Positions 1-6,210 of a stretch of 15,569 bases of DNA are shown piece after piece. Positions within the stretch are counted from its first letter, which is position 1, and every line of letters starts with the position of its first letter. Both the position numbers and the translations under genes were made by a program. The stretch is from NCBI GenBank assembly GCA_018665385.1, contig JABJDN010000141.1, positions 1 through 15,569 of the forward strand. The letters are read 5' to 3'. This stretch comes from Phycisphaerae bacterium. GTDB lineage: Bacteria; Planctomycetota; Phycisphaerae; Phycisphaerales; SM1A02. The notes below the pieces were generated by a model that was given only the letters and a program-made list of their open reading frames with translations, was not told the origin of the DNA and ran no database searches.

Positions 1-209
1 CTACTCGCAAGAAAGCTACTAAGAAGAAAGCTACTCGCAAGAAAGCTACTAAGAAGAAAGCTACTAAGAAGAAAGCTACTCGCAAGAAAGCTACTAAGAA
101 GAAAGCTACTCGCAAGAAAGCTACTAAGAAGAAAGCTACTCGCAAGAAAGCTACTAAGAAGAAAGCTACTCGTAAGAAAGCTACTAAGAAAAAGGCTACT
201 CGCAAGACA
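1..209. repeat. 15-bp in-frame tandem repeat, alternating two unit types
   Basis: Fourteen 15-bp units run through the coding sequence: GCTACTCGCAAGAAA (R type) and GCTACTAAGAAGAAA (K type). Order from the left edge is R K R K K R K R K R K R K R. Strict alternation makes a 30-bp higher-order unit, broken once by two adjacent K units at 45-74. Interior units are almost identical at the base level, including synonymous positions. The last three carry changes (CGT at 171-173, AAAAAG at 189-194, ACA at 207-209). That pattern fits recent expansion by slippage or unequal exchange, with decay at the 3' edge. The array continues leftward out of the window. Confidence 0.95.
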
Positions 210-230
210 GCCAAGCGTAGACGTAAATAA
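1..230 (+). CDS. Histone H1-like Lys/Arg-rich repeat protein, C-terminal part (5' truncated by window edge)
   Basis: The frame with codons starting at position 3 is open to a TAA at 228-230. It encodes about 13 tandem copies of the pentapeptide A-T-R/K-K-K, then A-T-R-K-T and a basic end, AKRRRK. Such Ala/Thr/Lys/Arg tails resemble histone H1 C-terminal domains and the chlamydial Hc1/Hc2-type and planctomycete histone-like proteins, which bind and compact DNA without sequence specificity. The start and any N-terminal domain lie outside the window, so full length and family are unknown. A strong terminator follows 33 bp after the stop, so this is the last gene of its transcript. DNA or nucleoid binding is inferred from composition only. 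An alternative is a disordered basic tail on a ribosomal or other nucleic-acid-binding protein. Confidence 0.8.
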   Translation, partial: TRKKATKKKATRKKATKKKATKKKATRKKATKKKATRKKATKKKATRKKATKKKATRKKATKKKATRKTAKRRRK

Positions 231-262
231 ACCAACGTCTCACACCTTATGGATCACACGTC

Positions 263-296
263 GAAACGACCCTTTTACAGGGTCGTTTCTTCTTTT
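263..296 (+). terminator. Rho-independent terminator after the repeat-protein gene
   Basis: A perfect 11-bp stem, GAAACGACCCT (263-273) with AGGGTCGTTTC (279-289), encloses a 5-nt loop (TTTAC). It is followed by TTCTTTT on the plus strand, a textbook intrinsic terminator 33 bp past the stop codon. Because the stem begins with G-AAA, the reverse strand is less T-rich after the hairpin, so termination is probably mainly rightward. Confidence 0.9.
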
Positions 297-391
297 GGAA
301 AAATACTGGCGCATCGCCAATTTCATGTCATAATGTAATTTGTTGAAAAACGACTCAACTTTTACCTGAACGTAGTACGAAGAAATACACC

Positions 392-649
392 ATGACACAT
401 ATTATTGCTGAACCCTGTATTGGAACAAAAGACACTGCCTGCGTAGAGGTCTGCCCCGTGGACTGCATTCACCCCGTAAGCGATAGCGATAAGTTTGGTG
501 ATTCTGAAATGCTGTATATCGATCCTGATACCTGCATTGATTGCGGCTTGTGCGTAGACGAATGTCCCGTGCAAGCAATCTTCCCTGAAGAAGATTTGCC
601 CGAAGAATGGCACAAGTACGTTCAAATTAATGCTGACCACTTCGAATAA
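392..649 (+). CDS. fdxA: Ferredoxin, [3Fe-4S][4Fe-4S] (7Fe) type
   Basis: This 85-aa protein is a small soluble electron carrier. The first cluster motif is C9-x7-C17-x3-C21-P and the second is C48-x2-C51-x2-C54-x3-C58-P. The first half has Thr12 where an 8Fe ferredoxin has a second CxxC cysteine, which is the pattern of 7Fe ferredoxins. By family knowledge C9, C17 and C58 would hold the [3Fe-4S] and C21, C48, C51 and C54 the [4Fe-4S]. Length is slightly short for the family because the acidic C-terminal extension (about residues 65-85) is brief. The redox partner is not apparent: the gene stands alone between a terminator and a convergent gene. The start has no clear Shine-Dalgarno sequence. 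The family is clear; the symbol is by analogy with FdxA proteins. Confidence 0.92.
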   Translation: MTHIIAEPCIGTKDTACVEVCPVDCIHPVSDSDKFGDSEMLYIDPDTCIDCGLCVDECPVQAIFPEEDLPEEWHKYVQINADHFE

Positions 650-710
650 CGAGCTGGGTAGAACGCACAACAGAAGATGAGGGTTTCAAATTGTGCCCAT
701 AAACCTTGCG

Positions 711-1139
711 CTAGACGCCGCCCGGTGCGTCAGGTTCTTCAACCCAGTCGCAACTCTTACTTCCTAAATCAAGTTCGCTGTTCATCGTTTTTCGGTATCC
801 AAGTTTGCGAACAACCTCAAGAACGTCCGTCCAAGTGGGGAAAGTTCTTCCATTGGCTTCCTTAAAAGCGTTAATGGCAAGTAAGAACATAAACTGTTCT
901 TGGGTCATTTCACCCTCTTCAGCAGCTCTAAGAAAGTCCGAACGCCGTCTTCCAGGGCCTCTTCGCCTATCAAGATCTTTTGCCGATGGAGCCTGAAGGT
1001 CTCTGCGGTCGATACCCGATCTTCGGTCTACAACTTCACCAGAATCGCTTGGCATGCCAGGGTCGTTATGATGGTCAGTAGACTTGCTCACGTTTGTAGC
1101 ATACACGAACCGAAAAACACGACACCAACTTTCAACCAC
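711..1139 (-). CDS. Conserved-looking basic hypothetical protein
   Basis: I do not recognise a function. From a GTG at 1139 it is 142 aa. The middle (about residues 38-67) is very rich in Arg and Asp, with repeated DRR/RR clusters such as DRRSGIDRRD and DRRRGPGRRR, probably disordered. Residues 77-120 look like a compact helical domain (QFMFLLAINAFKEANGR..FPTWTDVLEVVRKLGYRK), which recalls small planctomycete hypotheticals; that recollection is unverified. The start is uncertain. GTG 1139 has an AAGGGG about 10 nt upstream. An in-frame GTG at 1091 would begin MSKSTDH, and ATG 1055 would give 114 aa but lacks a ribosome site. With the 1139 start, only 14 bp separate it from the divergent membrane-protein gene. 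It converges with the ferredoxin gene. Confidence 0.7.
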   Translation of the reverse strand: MVESWCRVFRFVYATNVSKSTDHHNDPGMPSDSGEVVDRRSGIDRRDLQAPSAKDLDRRRGPGRRRSDFLRAAEEGEMTQEQFMFLLAINAFKEANGRTFPTWTDVLEVVRKLGYRKTMNSELDLGSKSCDWVEEPDAPGGV

Positions 1140-1153
1140 CTACAAGACCCCTT

Positions 1154-1624
1154 ATGTCCAAAAACACCAATCAAGAACAACCAGTGCACGTTACAGCCAT
1201 TATTTTGGGATGGATTTTACCGGGATTAGGCCATATTTCTCTTGGACAAAAACGCAGGGGTACGCTCATTATGGTGGGTATTTTGTTTCTCGTTCTATGC
1301 GGGGCGCTTGTTGGAGGCATTGATGCAGTCGACCACAACAAAGACGGCTTGTGGTTTATTGCTCAAGTTTGGTGTGGACCGGTTGTCATCGGTATAGATT
1401 TGCTCAATCAGACCATACTAGCACCGCTGCCTATTGCGGGCAAAGCAACGTATGTCGGCCTAAGCCATGTAAATGAAATAGGAACGTTATGTATAGCGAT
1501 GGCAGGTTTGATGAACTTTGTTGTGCTGCTTGATTTGCTTCAAGCAAAACAAGGAGATGACCTAGTCTGTACGTTTGCTGATCGTAAGGGCGATGCATCG
1601 ATGGGCAGGGGTGCCAAGCAATGA
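1154..1624 (+). CDS. Multi-span membrane protein with an LPGLGH motif
   Basis: This is a 156-aa integral membrane protein of unknown function. Hydrophobic segments lie at about 12-28, 37-55, 66-90 and 105-130. The start of the first, ILGWILPGLGHISLGQKRRG, has the Pro-Gly-Leu-Gly-His and basic-loop pattern seen in TM2-like small membrane proteins. It also resembles a planctomycete family that I recall as DUF6677 (unchecked). The C-terminus is soluble and polar. The stop overlaps the next gene's start in an ATGA at 1621-1624, so the two are translationally coupled and their products may act together. No Shine-Dalgarno precedes the ATG. The promoter must lie in or near the 5' end of the divergent gene. 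Confidence 0.8.
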   Translation: MSKNTNQEQPVHVTAIILGWILPGLGHISLGQKRRGTLIMVGILFLVLCGALVGGIDAVDHNKDGLWFIAQVWCGPVVIGIDLLNQTILAPLPIAGKATYVGLSHVNEIGTLCIAMAGLMNFVVLLDLLQAKQGDDLVCTFADRKGDASMGRGAKQ

Positions 1625-1863
1625 TTGCTTGGACACCATTCTTAGAACCTTTGAACGCTATGCAGAGCGTCTGGTATCTGTTGCTTATACCAATGGCATT
1701 TGGTATTGCCGTTGTGTACCGTGCACTACGAGAGCCCTCTTACAACACGTATTGGCGAGCAGTTATCATTATGACATTGCAGGTTGTGTTTGGAATTGCT
1801 GCAATTGCAATCGCGCTCGGCGTGTTCGTTCAGTGGGTCATTCCACTTCTTAACCAGCCCTAA
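1621..1863 (+). CDS. Small two-span membrane protein
   Basis: This 80-aa protein has two hydrophobic helices at about residues 16-35 and 47-74, separated by a polar basic loop (YRALREPSYNTYWR). I recognise no catalytic motif. The ATG sits inside the previous gene's stop (ATGA), so translation is probably coupled, and a complex with the upstream LPGLGH protein is a reasonable inference. The 3' end overlaps the convergent sigma-factor gene by 14 bp, so simultaneous transcription could interfere. A short hydrophobic ORF alone would be weak evidence; the coupling and helix pattern make it convincing. Confidence 0.75.
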   Translation: MIAWTPFLEPLNAMQSVWYLLLIPMAFGIAVVYRALREPSYNTYWRAVIIMTLQVVFGIAAIAIALGVFVQWVIPLLNQP

Positions 1864-2767
1864 GCCACCCTGCGTCGTCCTCGCAATCAAGTTTGCATTT
1901 GAGTACGGCAAGAATTTGTTTTAATCGTTGACTAACACGTGATTCACTGTATCCAAGGGTATGGCCAATTTCGAGCATCGTAAGCCCTTCAGTGAAGGTA
2001 AGAACAACAATGAGCTTATCGTACGTGCCCAGCGTTTCACAAAGCCAGTTATGTAAATCTTGCCGTTCTACTTGTTCATGTCCGTTATATTTAAATTCCA
2101 TACACATTGCTGCAAGTCCATCGCCGCCCTCTTCATTATCTGTTGGGTGGAAAGCAACTGTGCTTGGCACGTGCACATCTTTCATGATTGCGGCGAACTC
2201 TTTGTCGTCCACACGCAAAATCGCTTGTAGTTCATGGTCGGTCGGGCATCTACCAAACTGTGCTTGGAATGCACATATTCCGCGAGCAATCATTTTTGTC
2301 CTGCTTCGTGCAAGTCTCGAAGCTGGATCGACGCGGCGTAAATGGTCTCGCATGGAACCTTCAACTCTTCTGCGTGCATACGTTTCAAACTTAAACATGA
2401 GTTCAGGTTTGTATTTTTCGATACAGTCAAGTAAGCCAAAGAAGCCAACTTGCTCTAAATCATCAGGATCAATACTCTTTGGTAGCCCAGAAGCAATACG
2501 TCTAGCAATGCTTCGAACGAAGGTATGCATGTAATACTCAATAAGCCAGTTACGAGATTCGGTGCAGTTTGTTGCTTTAAAATAAAGCATTACTTCCACT
2601 GCACGTTCTGCACGGGTTGGAGTTCCTTCACTTCGTTCGTTGCATAGTGGCAAAAAAATGCCACCATCCGATATTAGATGGCTGACCATTGTGGTTTCTT
2701 CCCTGAAACGTGTTGCAATGTAAGGGCGTAGTGAACGGTCACTGCCCAGCCTATTCTCTTCGGCCAC
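1850..2767 (-). CDS. RNA polymerase sigma factor, group 3 (FliA/WhiG/SigB-like)
   Basis: This 305-aa sigma-70 family protein directs RNA polymerase to a particular promoter set. Region 2 is at about 70-140, with PDDLEQVGFFGLLDCIEKY (core-binding and -10 recognition) and the FETYARRRVEGSMRDHLRRVD block. Region 3 is at about 155-198 and the region 4 helix-turn-helix at about 245-292 (GLTMLEIGHTLGYSESRVSQRLKQIL, for -35 recognition). The FxTYAxxRxxGxMxDxLR signature is that of FliA/WhiG rather than ECF factors, and region 1 is absent. The first GTG (2767) has little ribosome-site signal. An ATG at 2689 is preceded by AGGGAAG about 9 nt away, so the protein may be 279 aa. No anti-sigma gene lies adjacent and no flagellar gene is in the window, so the regulon is unknown. 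The 3' end overlaps the convergent membrane-protein gene. Confidence 0.92.
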   Translation of the reverse strand: MAEENRLGSDRSLRPYIATRFREETTMVSHLISDGGIFLPLCNERSEGTPTRAERAVEVMLYFKATNCTESRNWLIEYYMHTFVRSIARRIASGLPKSIDPDDLEQVGFFGLLDCIEKYKPELMFKFETYARRRVEGSMRDHLRRVDPASRLARSRTKMIARGICAFQAQFGRCPTDHELQAILRVDDKEFAAIMKDVHVPSTVAFHPTDNEEGGDGLAAMCMEFKYNGHEQVERQDLHNWLCETLGTYDKLIVVLTFTEGLTMLEIGHTLGYSESRVSQRLKQILAVLKCKLDCEDDAGWLRAG

Positions 2768-2833
2768 ACATCTCGCAGAACCGTACTTTTTTTTATTTTA
2801 TTTTAGCTTGGGCGTGTTACCACTTTGGATCCA

Positions 2834-2862
2834 TTGCCATTGTTGGGATTTTTGGATATTAA
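2834..2862 (+). promoter_or_regulatory. Candidate sigma-70 promoter for the HTH-membrane protein gene
   Basis: TTGCCA at 2834-2839 and TATTAA at 2857-2862 are separated by 17 bp. Matches to consensus are 5/6 and 4/6. A start point near 2869 would include the AAGGAG and short ORF described next. A competing candidate, TTGGAT (2852-2857) with TATGCT (2875-2880), also has a 17-bp spacer but would start transcription within the AAGGAG. Both are by-eye matches in an AT-rich region. Confidence 0.35.
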
Positions 2863-2896
2863 AGGCACGTTTTATATGCTAAAGGAGACTCAATCA

Positions 2897-2920
2897 ATGG
2901 CACTACTCCCATTGCCATAA
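2897..2920 (+). CDS. Possible 7-codon leader ORF (MALLPLP) upstream of the HTH-membrane gene
   Basis: ATG at 2897 is preceded by a good AAGGAG at 2882-2887 and followed by GCA CTA CTC CCA TTG CCA TAA, giving the peptide MALLPLP. It lies 48 bp before the main start and opens like it: both share CAATGGCACT (2895-2904 and 2966-2975). The ORF also contains an inverted repeat, ATGGCA (2897-2902) and TGCCAT (2913-2918). It could be a leader peptide acting on translation or a relic of a duplicated start region. A chance ORF of this size is easy to find; the ribosome site and repeats are what raise it. Confidence 0.35.
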   Translation: MALLPLP

Positions 2921-2967
2921 AGGCCTGATTGGCGTAGAATTACTGTTTCCAATTGGAGTTATACACA

Positions 2968-3933
2968 ATGGCACTTTTCTACACACTTTCTGAAGCAAGC
3001 GCGAAACTCGGCAAACCCGAAGACGAGGTACGCGCAATGGCAACCTCTGGTCAACTTGACGAAATGCTAGACGGCGACCAAATTCTTTTTAAGACGCAAC
3101 AGGTTGACTTACTTGCTGGAGACGGCGATTCCGAAGGTGACGACTTTGATTTAAATCTTGATGATTCGGCAATTGGTTTTGATTTAGCAGACTCCGCAAC
3201 GGGCGCGCCTGTTGTAGGAACAGAAGCAACAGCGGACCTTGATGAACTAGGCAACGACAACAGTGGATTAGGATTAAGCGACTCTGGTACAGGGCTTGGG
3301 CTTGGCGGTAGCGGCGCTGGCCTAGACTTAGGTGGCAGTGGTTTTGGTTTTGATCTTGGCGACAGCGGCAGTGCTGCCGGTCTTGATTTAGGCGGAGACT
3401 CAAGCGCTGAAAGTGGCCTTGGTGTTGCGTTCGAAAGTGGAGAAGATGACGACTCTGCAGAAACTCGTGTTGCAGATGCACTCGACGAAGAACTTAGCCT
3501 TGAATCCGTTGGTAGTGGCAGTGGTCTTTTAGACCTTACACGCGAGTCCGACGATACTTCCCTTGGCGCTGAACTCCTAGATGAAGTTTGGGACGATGAA
3601 GACAGCGGCGATTTTGCTGCGAGCGCTTCAGGCTTATTCGATTCAGCCGAACCAGAACAAGTTGCATCAGTAGCAGATGCTCCAATGGGCTTATCAGTTG
3701 CAGCAATTGAAGTCTACGACGGCAAATGGTCTGGCGCAGGCGTTGGATTCTTGCTTGGCGCAATTATTTGCCTTGTTGCAGTAAGTACCATGCTTATGGC
3801 TAGCATCATGGGCGTTTCGCCTAAACTTGGTGCAATGGTCACAGGTGACATGATGGTCTGGGGCGGTGGATTTGCGGCATTCGCAATCGTAGCCGGTCTA
3901 GTTGGCATGTTTATCGGTAAAGCAAGCGAGTAA
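2968..3933 (+). CDS. HTH (excisionase/MerR-like) protein with acidic low-complexity linker and two C-terminal membrane helices
   Basis: I chose ATG 2968 (321 aa) because GGAG at 2955-2958 lies 9 nt upstream; an earlier in-frame TTG at 2953 overlaps that site. Residues 1-50 (FYTLSEASAKLGKPEDEVRA, then GDQILFKTQQVDLL) have the pattern of HTH_17/excisionase-type winged helices: a Y/T-L-x-EA-A-x-x-LG helix-turn-helix and a short wing. Residues 51-240 are low complexity, rich in Asp, Gly, Ser and Leu, with repeats like GLDLGGSG, GFDLGDSG and GLGLGGSG. Residues about 257-281 and 295-317 are membrane helices. The protein would hold a cytoplasmic DNA-binding-like domain on a long acidic tether. Function is unknown. 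The N-terminal domain could bind DNA or only a protein. The psd gene follows at once, so co-transcription is likely. Confidence 0.85.
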   Translation: MALFYTLSEASAKLGKPEDEVRAMATSGQLDEMLDGDQILFKTQQVDLLAGDGDSEGDDFDLNLDDSAIGFDLADSATGAPVVGTEATADLDELGNDNSGLGLSDSGTGLGLGGSGAGLDLGGSGFGFDLGDSGSAAGLDLGGDSSAESGLGVAFESGEDDDSAETRVADALDEELSLESVGSGSGLLDLTRESDDTSLGAELLDEVWDDEDSGDFAASASGLFDSAEPEQVASVADAPMGLSVAAIEVYDGKWSGAGVGFLLGAIICLVAVSTMLMASIMGVSPKLGAMVTGDMMVWGGGFAAFAIVAGLVGMFIGKASE

Positions 3934-3940
3934 CTCTCTT

Positions 3941-4597
3941 TTGACACTTACTAAATATGGGTGGGTGCAGTGGCTAACGATTACATGCGTTCTTGTTTTT
4001 ATAGCTGCAGTGGCCATATATTTTCATTGGTGGATTGCTGTTGCGCCATTGTTTTTGCTTTGGCTAGCCCTTGTGTCTTTTTTTCGGAATCCTTGGCGGA
4101 CTACCCCAAAAAATCTACCAGCGGGCATGATGGTAAGTCCAGCAGATGGTGTTGTTTCTGCAATCGAGTATGTCGACTCTCACGAAACTGTTGAGGGCAA
4201 GGCAGTCATTATTCGAATTTTCCTCAGCGTATTGAACGTACATATCAATCGCACGCCTTGCGCATGCACGTTAACAAAAGCCATCTATCGAGAAGGCAAA
4301 TTTTTTGATGCTCGAAGCGCAGAGTCTGTAAAAGTAAACGAATCCAATACCCTCTTCTTCGATTTTGAAGGAGAAGGGATTGGCTTGCGCCAAGTTTCTG
4401 GCAAGATTGCACGAAACATTGTCTGTCCTATTCAAGTGGGCGACTCATTTACGCAAGGCGAGCAGTTTGGCATGATTAAGTTTGGTTCAACCACTGAGCT
4501 TATTCTTCCAAGGCCTAGCAACGTTACAGTGCATGTTGCTAAGGGCGACAAAGTTCTAGGCGGTCTTACAAAGTTTGCTACTCTTGCAACCAGATAG
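3941..4597 (+). CDS. psd: Phosphatidylserine decarboxylase (short, archaeal-type)
   Basis: The enzyme converts phosphatidylserine to phosphatidylethanolamine at the membrane and uses a pyruvoyl group made by self-cleavage. From TTG 3941 it is 218 aa. Membrane helices are at about 11-28 and 30-48. The family blocks are SPADGVVSAIE (66-76), the histidine block LNVHINRTP (98-106) and the processing site FGSTTEL (181-187). Cleavage is expected between Gly182 and Ser183, with Ser183 becoming the pyruvoyl group. Size and motifs match the short archaeal/planctomycete form rather than the roughly 320-aa E. coli type. The frame is open back to TTG 3902 inside the previous gene. TTG 3941 starts the protein at LTKYG, as I expect for relatives; GTG 3965 is another option. 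No pssA gene is adjacent. The 3' end overlaps the convergent TPR gene by 20 bp. Confidence 0.9.
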   Translation: MTLTKYGWVQWLTITCVLVFIAAVAIYFHWWIAVAPLFLLWLALVSFFRNPWRTTPKNLPAGMMVSPADGVVSAIEYVDSHETVEGKAVIIRIFLSVLNVHINRTPCACTLTKAIYREGKFFDARSAESVKVNESNTLFFDFEGEGIGLRQVSGKIARNIVCPIQVGDSFTQGEQFGMIKFGSTTELILPRPSNVTVHVAKGDKVLGGLTKFATLATR

Positions 4598-6167
4598 ATG
4601 TGAGTAACGGCACCAGCGGGTCCCCATATTCAGTGTGCAGTGTAAGGTGGGACAAGCCGTTCTCAATCATATCCTTATCGCCAAGCTGGTGACCAATATA
4701 CGCGAGCAAGAAAGCGTAGGTTCCAGCATCACGCTCAACGTCGAGCCTATTTTGCACAGTAACAGCCGCTCGCACAAGTTCAATTCTTGGGGGCAACAAA
4801 CCATCTCCGTATGTTGCGTCTATCATTTCGGGTTGGAAGGTAAGGAGCGATTGTAAAATATAACCCGCAGACAGATACAATCCTGAGCCAATTTTGGAGT
4901 GCCCTAGACCAGCTGTTGCCAGCGGGTGCCCAGGAATAAACTGCAACGCTTGGTTGAAGCGACGTTGTGCATCAAAATAATTTCCACTTTTAAGTTCAGA
5001 TTCGCCAAGCGAAACTAATTCATCGAAGCGAGTGTTTTGTTTTCCAGAGAACCCTGTAATTCGTTCGCCGTGGCGGAGAGCTGCGCCAATATCTTCGATA
5101 GCAACTTCGTCAGTAGTATCGTCTATAGTTTCATTACTTGTACCATCAGTATTGAGTGAGTCAAGCGCTTCTCCGAATTCATCCCCAGTGTCTCCGTAGT
5201 AGGGGATGCCAGTAAGCTCTGATTGCAACTTAGCGTATTCGTTCTCAATCCATTCTGGAGTTTTTCTTTCGTCGTCTGAAATATCAGAAGAGGTACGATC
5301 GGCGATTGATTTTAGCACTTGGTTATAGGAATCAGAGACGTCTACTTGGTTTTGAATTTCATTTTGCGCCAATGTATTTTCTTCTGTTCGCCATGGTATG
5401 ACTAGTTGATCTTGACCGACCCCCCTTTTTGCATCTTCAGCAACTCTCGCTTCGTCCCAAGCGCTGAATCCAAGAGCGGACGTGGGCATACTTGTTTCTT
5501 CAAGCGAGACGCCGGTAAGCGGTGACGCAGCAAGGTAGCCAACGGTATCGTTTGTGCGAAGAACACCAACGGGCTTTGGCGCTGTATCGAGTGCATTTGG
5601 CAATGCGCCACTGCCTAATACTTGCCCGAGTTTGTACTGGTCTGCTTGTCGTTTTGACCATCGATCGGGGTATTCAAGCTCTCCGGTTCCACCGTATTGT
5701 TGTGCAGATTCTTCACTCCATTCATGTGAAAAAGAGCGAAGACTGCGTCCAGAAGTCATTTGACTAGGTGCAGTGGACCAATTGTCAATAAAGTTTGGGT
5801 TGAAATAACTTGATTCGCCTTGAGAAAGAAATTGCGCAGTTTGTTGGTCCCAGTTATTCCAGTACCACGGGGAATTGTTAAGCGCTGCTTGGTATTCGTA
5901 CTCTCCTTGCCCTTCAGCGTCTGCGAGCAAACGTAGACTTGCGTCGTTTCTTCCAATCCCCTCGTTAAAACCGCGCCCTTGGAGTAAATTATTTTGCCTC
6001 ATTTGGCTATTTCGAACGCTCGATGGAAGTTCTCGAACACGGGCATTGCTACTCCCGCCCGAATATGTATTTGCATCGAGGGCATTGCCAGATCCGAGGG
6101 CATCTTGTGCAGACACAGAGTTACCTAGGAGGAGCAGGCTTGTAGAGAGAATAAGAATGGGATGCAT
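4578..6167 (-). CDS. Exported TPR-containing protein of unknown function
   Basis: From ATG 6167 it is 529 aa. An AAAGGAA about 8 nt upstream supports this start, although ATG 6191 is in frame and would add a positively charged n-region (MTPERNHV). Residues 1-20 form a signal peptide with a likely cleavage site after SVSA. Most of the protein (about 21-360) is polar and poor in recognisable domains, rich in Ser, Asn, Gln and Asp with scattered Trp/Tyr, and looks partly disordered. Residues about 386-450 form one or two TPR units (ELKSGNYFDAQRRFNQALQF, with P29-G-H-P-like turns), with further helices to the C-terminus. A periplasmic or envelope scaffold role is inferred from export and TPRs only. 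It converges with psd and diverges from metG with a 43-bp gap. Confidence 0.82.
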   Translation of the reverse strand: MHPILILSTSLLLLGNSVSAQDALGSGNALDANTYSGGSSNARVRELPSSVRNSQMRQNNLLQGRGFNEGIGRNDASLRLLADAEGQGEYEYQAALNNSPWYWNNWDQQTAQFLSQGESSYFNPNFIDNWSTAPSQMTSGRSLRSFSHEWSEESAQQYGGTGELEYPDRWSKRQADQYKLGQVLGSGALPNALDTAPKPVGVLRTNDTVGYLAASPLTGVSLEETSMPTSALGFSAWDEARVAEDAKRGVGQDQLVIPWRTEENTLAQNEIQNQVDVSDSYNQVLKSIADRTSSDISDDERKTPEWIENEYAKLQSELTGIPYYGDTGDEFGEALDSLNTDGTSNETIDDTTDEVAIEDIGAALRHGERITGFSGKQNTRFDELVSLGESELKSGNYFDAQRRFNQALQFIPGHPLATAGLGHSKIGSGLYLSAGYILQSLLTFQPEMIDATYGDGLLPPRIELVRAAVTVQNRLDVERDAGTYAFLLAYIGHQLGDKDMIENGLSHLTLHTEYGDPLVPLLTSIWLQE

Positions 6168-6210
6168 AACGTGGTTCCTTTCAGGCGTCATTCTATCTAC
6201 ACTGTACGGT
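6168..6210. promoter_or_regulatory. 43-bp divergent region between the TPR gene and metG
   Basis: Only 43 bp separate the two start codons. The minus-strand side holds AAAGGAA for the TPR gene. I see no clear -35/-10 pair for either direction, no T-box-like leader and no riboswitch. Promoters must overlap each other or lie within the opposite gene's first codons. Confidence 0.4.

Noticed and set aside
1..209. Repeat array as a possible CRISPR or non-coding satellite
   Set aside because: Units are 15 bp, contiguous without spacers, and keep a reading frame to a stop codon followed by a terminator.
714..731. GACGC/GCGTC hairpin as a terminator for the 711-1139 gene
   Set aside because: The stem is only 5 bp, lies inside the coding sequence and has no T-tract after it.
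1992..2534. 180-aa plus-strand ORF
   Set aside because: It is antisense to the sigma factor, whose regions 2-4 are clear; the translation is Ser/Cys-rich with no motif.
3089..3481. 130-aa minus-strand ORF rich in Gln, His, Leu and Arg
   Set aside because: It is a shadow of the repetitive Gly/Asp/Ser linker on the opposite strand.
3902..3940. TTG 3902 as start of psd
   Set aside because: It would lie within the previous gene's last codons; the family pattern starts near LTKYG, so TTG 3941 fits better.
5875..6210. N-terminal extension of MetRS (112 extra codons)
   Set aside because: It runs antisense to the signal peptide and start of the TPR gene, and MetRS homology begins at the MLKEQRYVTTPIYY segment.
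6168..6210. T-box or riboswitch control of metG
   Set aside because: Only 43 bp separate it from the divergent gene, too short for a known leader of that kind.
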